This document shows positions 10,463-20,282 of a DNA stretch of 64,000 bases, in pieces. Numbering within the stretch: position 1 is the first letter of the stretch; each line of letters starts with the position of its first letter. The position numbers were made by a program, and so were the translations under genes. Source of the DNA: Chara braunii (Eukaryota; Streptophyta; Charophyceae; Charales; Characeae). The stretch spans positions 536,632 to 600,631 of the forward strand of contig BFEA01000573.1 of assembly GCA_003427395.1 (NCBI GenBank). Reading direction: 5' to 3'. The notes under the pieces were generated by a model that did not search any database, was not told the origin of the DNA, and saw only the letters and a list, made by a program, of their open reading frames with translations.

Positions 10463-10874
10463 TTAGTGATCACCCTGAAACAAGGCCGCATTTATGGCCT
10501 GCCAAATTACTCCCAATAGTTCTCCTCTACAAACCTGAGCTACGTACCCCCATCCTTTGGAGCACTGTTTCTGATCTGAGTCTACCCCAGTCAGAATCCA
10601 CTTATCTGTCCATTTCAATGCTTGCGGTGCGACATCCGCTGTGATTGCCCGCCAGTTATGCCACAACCACTGCCATAATCTAATCGAAACCGGGCAATGA
10701 ATCCAGAGGTGTGTTGTCGTTTCCCATGCCCATTCATAGCGAGAACACGTTTGTCTGATGTTTAGGCCCTTGGTCAATAGTCAGACAACCGAAGTTATTT
10801 CTTGGAGAGATTGTAACCAAAGCAGGGTTGTTGTCTTCTGGTTTGTCATCGTCTTCTGCTGGGTCCACAGGCGT
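10463..10874 (-). pseudogene. LINE ORF2, C-terminal part with zf-RVT-type cysteine/histidine region
   Basis: The frame reads through RQTCSRYEWAWETTTHLW and IHCP, the C..C-like ETT.HL...C pattern found after reverse transcriptase in plant LINEs. The second cysteine of the usual CxxC is Tyr here. It continues LINE ORF2 from 37637: removing the LTR element and one copy of GCGT restores a continuous frame across the junction (..LRDLKR / LWTQQ..). One in-frame TGA lies shortly after the junction, near 10781. The protein ends at about 10463. Confidence 0.85.
10871..10874. repeat. Target-site duplication GCGT (left)
   Basis: GCGT immediately precedes the left LTR and is repeated at 37633-37636 immediately after the right LTR. 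In the interrupted LINE it would occur once. Confidence 0.85.
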
Positions 10875-12689
10875 TGTCGAGCGCATCGGTCCGGCACCGC
10901 ACCAGGGCAGCACGGGACCCTCCCGGCCGCGTCACGCAGGAGTTGATTTATATCCTTCGTCGCAGATAATACATGTGGAGCGTCCTTAAACCGCTCCGGC
11001 CGAGTGCGCCAGCCATACCTCTCGTGAGCCCCTACGACAGGATAGGGCCTACGCGAGGCACGACTTACCTACAGCTTACGGGAGCTGTCACCTCCCTTCG
11101 GTGGGCGTATCCCCGCCGAGCTACTAGTCCACAATACGAAAGCTAATCAGTTGCAATCGCAGAGGTAGATCGGTCGGTGGCGTTTCTCGTTCGCTGTAGC
11201 ATAAGGGGTATGCGCGGTAATACGCCTCTATCGGACCCGCACGTGTATCGGCATCTTGGGGGGGTTGAGGTCCCAAGCGCGACCCGTCGTCGGTCGACTA
11301 GGACACATCCCACACACCACGCGCACACCACTCTAACAAGCACCAAAAATAAAACAGGCGCATACACACACGTACGAAACGACACAACATAATAACGCGA
11401 CAACGCTCATAGCCCCTCGGTATCCAACCCACAACTTTCCGACGCGGAAATCGGGTAAGCGTCGCGCGCGAGACTTAGTATAAAACGGCACAGACGCAGG
11501 GCCAACTCATATCGACTTACAATGCAGGCGTACGCAAGCAGTCGCAATGATGGCGTACTATGTAGTGCCCATAATCAAGCGGTCCCTCGTGGATCCGAGT
11601 ACCGCTTATGACACTCAAGTGTCAGACTCGAAGTGTCGTGAGGGCCTAACCCTTCACGACATTGCATGGCTGAAGGAATAGCCGTGCAGCCGCCGCGGCA
11701 CATCCGGCTCTCGGCCTGAGTGTCTCTGTAGGCAAATTAAATAGGCTTTGCGCGAGGGAAAATCCCTCCCCTGCAGAGCCTAGGGCTTGGGGTGTCCTGG
11801 ACAAGGACCTCGAATCCCGGCCTAGAATCAAACGTCCGACTAAGAAAAATTATCAAAAAGCAAGAACAAAAATAGAAGGAGAGGCCTCCCCTAAGCCCCT
11901 CAGCCTTAGCTTCTGAGTAGGATTTTAATATGGGGACTCTTCAACCCATGCAAACATTCATCCCAAGTATACCCATGTATACATATATAAGGGTTAAGTA
12001 CGTGACGATCACTTCTCACGGTCTCACTGCGGTCTCTCACAATAATACGTATATATGTGATTGTAGGCAACCAAATCCAGAATCTGATTCACAGCACATA
12101 CCTGCAATCGCATCAACGAACCAAATCAACAGCCCACACACTACATGGAGTCAACCCCAACCACCTTCGACATTCATACCCCTCGCTTTAGCCGTGCAAG
12201 CCCCAAAACCTCTTGTCCAACCAACCTTAATTAAATACTCAGTACCTTTGTTAAATGGCCATTCAATAAAAGTCCGGGTGAAACCTTAATAAAAACAACG
12301 AAATCACTAGAGCTAAAGCCTTTTAGGTTGAGTGTAGAGAGAGAGAGTTGAAATTGAGTCGTACACCGACGAATCGGCAACCGACCTGTTATCAGTGATA
12401 ACAGAAAGTGATCCTCAAGGGATCAAGCTGGATCTANCCCTGNACTTGAATCAAATGATCAAAAAGACNTGTAACACACCNCANACCAATCCCCAAGCTA
12501 AGATCATAAGTGTATGGAGAATACAACTCCATAATACATCCTCACTCAAAATCTCCCTATAAACTAAGCCTAAGTCTACCTCTAAGTCAGTGCTTAAGCC
12601 AAAGGTAGACCAACTGCAGAATCTCCCTCATTCAGGGCGGATCGCCTGAATCTCCACCTGTCAAAATATAATCTATCTCCTCTAAACTA

Positions 12690-13310
12690 AAAAAAATTTG
12701 GCAGCGCTTTCCGTAGGAAAAGTGTCTTTCCAAAATTGATATAAGCTCAAATATGAACGCAAAAATAATCTCTAACTCCTGGAAAGTCAAATTTTGTTGA
12801 ACTCCCTGATTTAGTAAAGATTTGGGCAGCACTCCCTTTACAAAGGGAGACTTCCCAGATTTATACTAAGTCAGATTTGAACTCACAAGACAAACTTGAG
12901 TTCAATTTAGATAAGATTTAACTAACTCCTAAGTTTTCCAGAAATTCCGACAGCACTCCCTCTAAAAAAGTGTTTTCCTAAAATTTATACAAAGCGAGGT
13001 CCAGAATTTAAGAATAATATTGACTTCTCAAAGTCCAATTTTGTCTAACTCCCTGAATTAGTAAAAATTTGGGCAACACTCCCTCTAGAAAAGGAGACTT
13101 TCCAGATTTATACTAAGCCATATATGGAAAAGACAAGTTAAACTCTAACAAGTCAAAAGTTGACTAACTTATTGGATTTGTAGAAATTTCGGCAGCGCTT
13201 CCCGTAGGAAAAGTAGCTTGCCACGATTTATACAAAGTCAAGTATAAGAAAAAAATATCAGAAAATGCAAGAATTGACCTAAGTAAAAAAAAGTTATTAC
13301 AGAAAATGCA
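12690..13310. repeat. Degenerate tandem array inside the left LTR, unit about 120-125 bp
   Basis: Five units begin near 12701, 12826, 12950, 13073 and 13192, each carrying GGCAGC(A/G)CT, a short purine block, GACTTTCCAGATTTATAC-like text and AAGTC. The right LTR holds the same array at about 32030-32650. Confidence 0.85.
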
Positions 13311-13533
13311 GGAATTGACACTAAATCCTATGGCTCTAGCACGTGGCGAGCAACTAAAGCAACTACCTATAATACTGAAGCCCAAACTAACTAGTCATCT
13401 CATCCAGTCACATGCAAACCAAACCACGAATGTAAGTACTCTCACCATCCCAACTTCATTTCATATAGACAGTTCATGAATCTTCAAGTCCTTGAATCCT
13501 TATACCCATCTTACATAAGACATAGAATTAGAC

Positions 13534-14204
13534 CATTCGCCATGGAAACAATGCCCAACTTGTCTTTTTGATATACACGAACAGGTTGCACAACTACTTT
13601 TTTCTTCTTTTGGGCAGATGACTAGGTCATTCGCCATGGAAACAATGCGTAGTCGCCCTGAGTTGTTTAATATCCAAAGATTTAGTATTTCTCTGACTTT
13701 GTTTTCAAAAGAAAAGGCGAATATGGGCAGGAGACTGAACCATTCACAGTAGAAACAATGTTCAGCTTGCCCAAACTATTTCCATTTATACTTTGTATTT
13801 TTCCTTTTCTCTTCTTAATGATATGGCTTAACGCTGGACCATTCACAGTAGAAACAATGCCCAACTGCAAGTTCACATGCAAATATACATAAAGTACTTT
13901 CCTTTATACTTAGTTTAATTTATGTGCATGGTTTTCAGGCCAAACCATTCACCATGGAAACAATGCTTAACCGTAGACAAAAAATCCTCCCTCAGAATAA
14001 ACAAGGATTTAAACCCCTCCAATCACGCAAAACCTCAGAGTTAACTAGAGTAAACATGCCATTCACAGTAGAAACTATGTCTGGTCCTCCTGAAAACAAT
14101 CAAATAAACACAACGACCAGGCTATTCACAGTAGAAATAATGCCGGTCCTTCAGAAAACAGCCAAATAAAACATAGCCCCGAGCCATTCACAGTAGAAAC
14201 AATG
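13534..14204. repeat. Eight-copy 20-bp motif array in the left LTR
   Basis: CATTCACAGTAGAAACAATG or its variant CATTCGCCATGGAAACAATG starts at 13534, 13628, 13741, 13840, 13946, 14060, 14123 and 14185. Outer CATT/AATG is an inverted pair. Sequence between copies is mostly unique, so the motif is conserved against a drifting background. The right LTR has the same array (about 32877-33549). Confidence 0.9.
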
Positions 14205-17200
14205 CTCAGGCTTTGGTTGACCCTTCCAAACGCATGCAAAACTGCCTTCCTCCCAGCTTCCCCCAGTTCATCCTTAGTTTACTTTCAGTCAAAACAAAGA
14301 TGAAACTTAAGCTTCACTCTCACACATTCTTTCCATTCAATCTGATTAGGTCCTCAAGAGAAAGCAAAAACCATAGGGACAAAACATGCATACCGCAATC
14401 ATACTACAGAAAGATAGGCAAACATGGGTAGTAGTAGGTTGTACAGATGGAGATGGTATACCTGATGATTCCTTGCCTCCAGAACCTCGCCTAGGTTCCG
14501 GCAGAGCTCCCNCAATCGGTGGGTGGAATCCCCACAGAGTCTTGACGCGGTCCTACGGGTTGCAATCCCACCTGCCGGCTTCCTCTCACAACCAAGACTA
14601 CACTGAGAGTTAGAAAGAATAGAAATAGAAGGTGGAGACACTCAGATCCAAGAATGGTGCTCTCAGTCTCGCAAGAGAGGGCCTTGAAACCTTCACTCGC
14701 CTAAGGGCCCCTCAATGGCGGCCAGAAAAAGTAGCAGCTTGGTCCAAATGAAGCCCAAACGTAGAGTAGCTGCCTCCAGCAGCCCCCCGCACCGAGTTCG
14801 ACCTCTTTCCTAAGTCGTGACGACAACGCCCCTAGCCGGTGAGCCGCTACACAGCCTTAGAAAGGTTTTGCCTAGCAAGAGAAATACGTGGAACACAGCA
14901 GAACGTAATGGTTTCACAACAACAGGAACCCGCGCAACGGCCGTATAAGTTCAGCAGCGTCACTTCATGCCATACTGCAGTTTCGTACGCGTGGTGGGGC
15001 CCACCAACCTTGGCATCCCGCCTCTCGGTTTGCCGGCTATGCAGCCCAGCCCAGCCTGCAGCTTCCATTCTACCGACTGCAACAATCCCTGCCTACTCCT
15101 CCCCTTTGATGGGATGGGCTCTGCACAGGCTAACAAATAGCTCGTGGTTGTGGAAAGGATCTCCCCTGCTGCAACCCGGGCATGCCAGGCGGGAGTGAAT
15201 CTCCTGTTATACCATAAACGGGTTCACTTCCGTCCTCAAGTACCTGCAGTCTCTTCCCGCGGCGCAACCCCAGACCGACACGTAAGTTTGATTCCTCCCT
15301 CTTCCCTCTCTTTTGCAGTTCTTACTTTACTTCTTCGGGTCTCCTCCGTTCCTTTAGTAAGGCGATCTGCTGTAGTCAGCAGCACTACTGTAGTATCTGC
15401 ACATATCAACCACGTAGACCATAGTCATGACCAGGTACGTGCCCCCTCTCTCCACCGCACCTCGTTAGAACCCGACCATGCCTCTAGCAACTTGAGTTAG
15501 AGAGGCTGCTTCCTAACATCAGTATAGGCAGACAACACTAACAAAAAAAAAACGAAAACAAAGATATATAAACACGAAATGAATTTATCGCAAAAAACTG
15601 GTCAAATACATGGTGCTTCGTCTCACCCCCACTTTGGGCGCGGCTCCGCTCTATCGAATCGCAAAATCCGCCCACTAACAGCAGACACTACCCTCACTAC
15701 CTACCTCGCGGCTACGAAGAACCCCCATCCAACACTTTTCTCCGCTCGATTCTGTTGGGAATCGAGCAAAAGGTCACTTTCTCGTCCCTTACCTTCGTCC
15801 ACTCTCTATATCCCGACGCAGACTAAACTTATCTAACTCTAATCTTACTAACCATCTTCCAAAACTGATATCATAGTCAGTTTCGCCCTGCATAAAAACC
15901 TTCTTAGCACCTTACCTCTCGCCCGTTTCTACTTTGCATCGAAGGAGGAACCTCCTTCCCAGTTCTGCCATATCCATTTGTCCATCTCTTTGTACTAACT
16001 CTTCTACTAACTTCTATTATACTAATCTAATGCAAAAACTAACATTATCATCAGACTCGCCCATCCCCAAAATCCCAATTCCAAGCTTTATCTCGTCCGA
16101 TCCTGCTACGGAACAGGCGCGTTATAACCTTCTCCTTCCTGTGATAGCCGCCTGCCCCGATAGTTTCGCGCGGTATCTGTTCCTCCTACCTCCTCACTAA
16201 CTACCCCTTTACCAAAACCAACACCGAAATCAGTCTCGCCCTACTCTAAAACCTACGTTTCAATCCTTTCCTCGCTCGATTCCATTCGGAAACGAGCGAG
16301 ATACTCGTTTCCCTCTTGCTTCTCCTCCATCCGCCATAGTCCCCTTTGTCCCCGTACGAACCTGGCAGGGCCCTACGTCCGGGTTCAGCCCGTCACTTAC
16401 TATGTCGCCACTCCACCCGCGGCTGCCCTGCGCTGCTCGACGGTTGCCCGGTAGCGGCCTGTCCCTCGACCCCCGTTGCCTCATCGCCCGGTGCTAGCTC
16501 CGCCCTTCCTTTCCTACCTCGCATGCATCCGGTACGCCTTCCCATCCGGATTCTCCCACCGTCTTTCACCACCCCGCCTTCTATGTCTGCACGTCGCATG
16601 CACCTAGCCCGACTCCTTGCATAGGTTCGCTCTCCCCTTCCACTGCCTATCTTCGTCCTGTCGCCCTGCTGCTTTCTCACCCGCTGCGCTAACAATCCGC
16701 CACAACCTCTCCGTCCACAGTCATCCGCCCCGTCGCCTTCTTTCTGCCACCGCGCTCGATGTGCCTTCCTATGCACGCACTGACGCTCAACGCAGCGGCC
16801 CATCCGACAACCTCAACACCTACACTGCGCTTGGCCCGAATGCTCCCCACTTGTCAACGCAATGCCCGGCCGTAGCAGCCAGCGATAGCCAGAGTTGTTC
16901 CGCCAGGCGATATCCCAGAAACTGGCTGACCCCGCGATGGCCCAATCAGCCTTTCTCCCCATACCTTGTCCGACAAGCAGTGTGGCCGGCCGGTTTTGTC
17001 GTTCGTCCTGCTATAGCCTTCCATTGTCCGATTCCACTCTGACTGAGCCCATCACCCCCTCCCGCTCAGACAGCTGGTCGCGGCACGGCTTGCTGCAAAG
17101 CCTAGCATGGGCCCTGGTGGACTAGGCCAGGTGCGGCTCTGGGTAGTAGTAACAAATATTCAAATGAGAACTTTAAAGACCGAAGTGGGGACAAATTCCA

Positions 17201-18203
17201 TATACTCCGCTGTTACAGTCTGCGACCTTCACCCCGGCACGCCTATCCCACTGTGCCAGTGGCGCACCCGCAAAGGGGCCCGCCACTCCACACCTTCCGC
17301 CCCACAGACTAAGCATCCTCCCCTTGGCTCGCATGCACTTCGGCCCTTCGATCCGTGATTTAAGACGGGCTGGGTAGAGGAATTTTGCTAGCATCCCCAA
17401 ATACGCAGGAACCCGTCGGCCCCATCGAAAGAGGCGCGTACTCAAGGTCCTCGACTGCCGCGTCGACCACAAAAATCCGGCTTCGCGTCCAAGTCAAATA
17501 AATGCCGGCGCATAGAAAAATAGTAATGACAGAAATAATAAATAACCTTTTTTCAACGTCGCCGCTCGCAAAGCAAAAAGGGGGACACCCGCCAGCCTCG
17601 ATCCTTGAACCTCTGTAGTAGTAGTCCGATGCCATAACCTATAGGGCTAAGCCCAAGCCTGGTGTCGGCAGGCTCGAAATTCTAGATAAAGTGGTAACGC
17701 ATAGCGCTCAGGACCAAGGACTCGCCCTGGGCCATTCTTCGGCCTGCCCCTGCACGCACAGTCGCCGAAAGCCGCCGGCCTACCAACCGTGTCGCGGCTA
17801 TCCCTGCGCGCCATCCTACGTCGCCCCATTTACCGCACGAGGCCGTACCATCATTGTCGATGCCGTCGTTGGGGTCGTTCTCCGCACGTGCGCTCGACTC
17901 GGTCAAATGTACCAATCAAAAGAAAACATCCTTAATTCCTGCTTAATCAAAAATAAATAAATAATAATATCACCAAGCAAAACGACCGAGGTCCAGGCCG
18001 ACTTTACGATCAACAACAGAAAAGAATCACGCGCGCCTTAAACCTGCGCGCTCACCAACTCGCCGTTGTGGTCAACCACCTAGTGAACGCAATTACAGAC
18101 GCAGCCGCGCTTAGCGCAGTATACTTAAACTTTAAACCAAACAATTTTCTGTTACGTGCAAAAACCCAGGTCGGATACCCTTGTAAGGGTATTTGCACCG
18201 ACA

Positions 18204-20282
18204 GCTTACCGGACCATATTAAGCGACGTCACCGTCGCTTCGCCAAATCAGAAGGCTATAAATTCATCCACACTCCAAATGCTGACGAGAAAGGAGCCAA
18301 TCCGATTAGCCGACAATCACAGGGTAGAGACCTCCATCAAAACATGCCTCCACAACTATATGCTGCCAGGTTTTTAACCTGGGCCTCTCACCGCCCAGAA
18401 ATTAGGACGTTGACCGCATAAGTTCTAAAGACCTTCCCAATCGTCCTCTCCCCGGTCCTAGACAACCTTCGGCTTCTCGTTGGGTGTCCCTAGTCCTGGC
18501 AAAAACTAGGGACGCGGGCCTTAATCGAGACCTTTTGAAGGCACTCTCGCCTTCCTTCTCAAAATCTCTCGCAATCAAATGCACATAAGTATATATGTAT
18601 ACTTAATATCCACTCAGCTCTTTCTGCAGTCTAGTACAGAAAGGCTAGGTCTCTACCTTGGCCCACCCGAGCCTGGCTGATCGTACCAGGACCACGGCCC
18701 ACCGCATTGTTATTTAGCAGCAGTACCCTCGTTGGATACGCAACGATAGGTTTTTCTCCTGATAAGCATTCAATCAGGATTTCCCCCAAAAATTCTTAAC
18801 CATCACTATCCCGCGGAGTAATTTCACTGGGGCGGGCACCCCCCCTTAAACTCTTACCCACGAGGTCGCGCAGCCAGGTTCCGCCGGTTAGCAGCCATCC
18901 AATGGGGTTACGCCCTAGAGGTACTAATTTTTTTTCGTTAGCTTGGCCTTTCTTCAATATGTCTCAGAATTAGCACCAGTGGTTAGACGGGGGCGTCGCA
19001 AAACAAAATCACTGGCCCACTGCGTGATACGCAGGGGTCCGAAGACATTTACCAACCCTCCCTCAATAGGCATGGCATCCTTCGCACGCTTACAAATAAA
19101 ATCACCGCTAAAACCACCAGGCCATGACCCCTGACTTGATCAGAGCCAGCAGCCACCCACCCTGAGACATCTCTCGCCCTGCACTCATTGCGACTTTCTC
19201 AATCATTCCAAAAAGTGGCCCTTTTCGTCAGACTTTATCACTCATCAGACAACTTACCATGTCATAAATCAGTTTACTCACATTTGAAGGTGAGTCTCCC
19301 AACAACAAAAACATCCCCTTTGCCAAAAATCCAAGAGACTCTCATCATAAAAAAAACACCCCCTCTTCCAAAAAATCACGAGGGGTCTCGCCACAGAACA
19401 AAATACCCCCTCTTCCAAAAAATCACGAGGGGTCTCGCCATAAAACAATACACTCCCTCTTCCAGAAATCACGAGGGGTCTCGCCATAAAACCAAACTTC
19501 CCCTCCTCAAAACTCGAGGGGGTCTTTTCATAACGGACAACATCACAAAACATCCCCTTTTTCAAAATCCAAGGGGGTTTATCATAAACAAAATCACTGA
19601 GAGACCATCTTATGGGTCCTCATCACAACTTAGGCAATCAATAATCAACATGGTAAACATTTTGAGTCTCCAGAGCTCATAGATCTTCAAAATCCTCACA
19701 ACCTTTCACAGACGGGCTGCGCTTCCTCCCCTTATACTCTGCCCTATCAGCTGCCCGTGGGCAGGTCGCACAAGTATACCGAGGAGTAGACAGTTTTGGT
19801 TACAATTATATTCACAGTACCCAAGACACATAAAAGGTTTTTCACACATTGTCCACACAAACTCATCATATATCAGAGCACAACCACACATGATAGAGAG
19901 AGACAAGTGATCGTCACATATAAGAATGGTCCCTGAAAAAACCTCATCATAATATACACTCAGAGAAATAAAATGTCTCACACAGAAAAAGTTTCCAAAT
20001 CATAGCTCACTCAACTCAAGCCACACCAAGCTCATGCTGACAATTATCCCTAAAATACATGTCAGATTTGTCTCTCAAAGCCATTGCGTAGGTCACCTAA
20101 ATATGTACATGCCTTATCTAGATCACCCTGATCCTCAAGACCCCAGCTCAGTAGGAACACTAGAGTTCAGACCTAGACTAGTAGCAATCATCAAAAAAGT
20201 CCTCTAAGTCTAAGAGGGTATCACACAAAACCTAAGCTGATGCCTCACAAGATACTCGCCCACTTACATAGATAAACCGACC
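18204..20282 (-). other. Non-coding 3' internal region of the LTR element
   Basis: No protein is recognisable between the second gag-like frame and the 3' LTR. On the element strand the bases next to the LTR (..GGTCCGGTAAGC) are not a polypurine tract. The nearest purine-rich run (GGGGAGAGGACGATTGGGAAGG in two parts) is about 230 bp inside, at 18432-18458. A hairpin repeat array lies at 19309-19600. Confidence 0.6.
19309..19600. repeat. Tandem array of short hairpin-forming units, period about 45-54 bp
   Basis: Six units contain CCCCTCTTCC, an A-rich loop, and GAGGGG, so each can fold into a short stem. Units start near 19312, 19359, 19405, 19454, 19500 and 19553. The outermost units are degenerate but keep complementary arms (CCCCTT..AAGGGG). 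Confidence 0.85.

Larger units (their letters stand above)
10875..18203 (-). repeat. 3' LTR (left copy), about 7.3 kb
   Basis: It is collinear with 30219-37632 from TGTCGAGCGC to CACCGACA, with scattered substitutions and a few indels, such as about 70 bp absent near 17580 relative to 36955-37020. It contains the 122-bp tandem array and the 20-bp motif array listed separately. No convincing protein-coding frame is conserved between the two copies. Confidence 0.95.

Noticed and set aside
13534-14204. CRISPR-like array
   Set aside because: The repeats are imperfect, spacing varies from about 40 to 95 bp, the genome is eukaryotic, and the same array sits in both LTRs.
18204-18260. Longer left LTR extending past 18203
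   Set aside because: The LINE reading frame resumes exactly after 37632, which fixes the LTR length from the other side.
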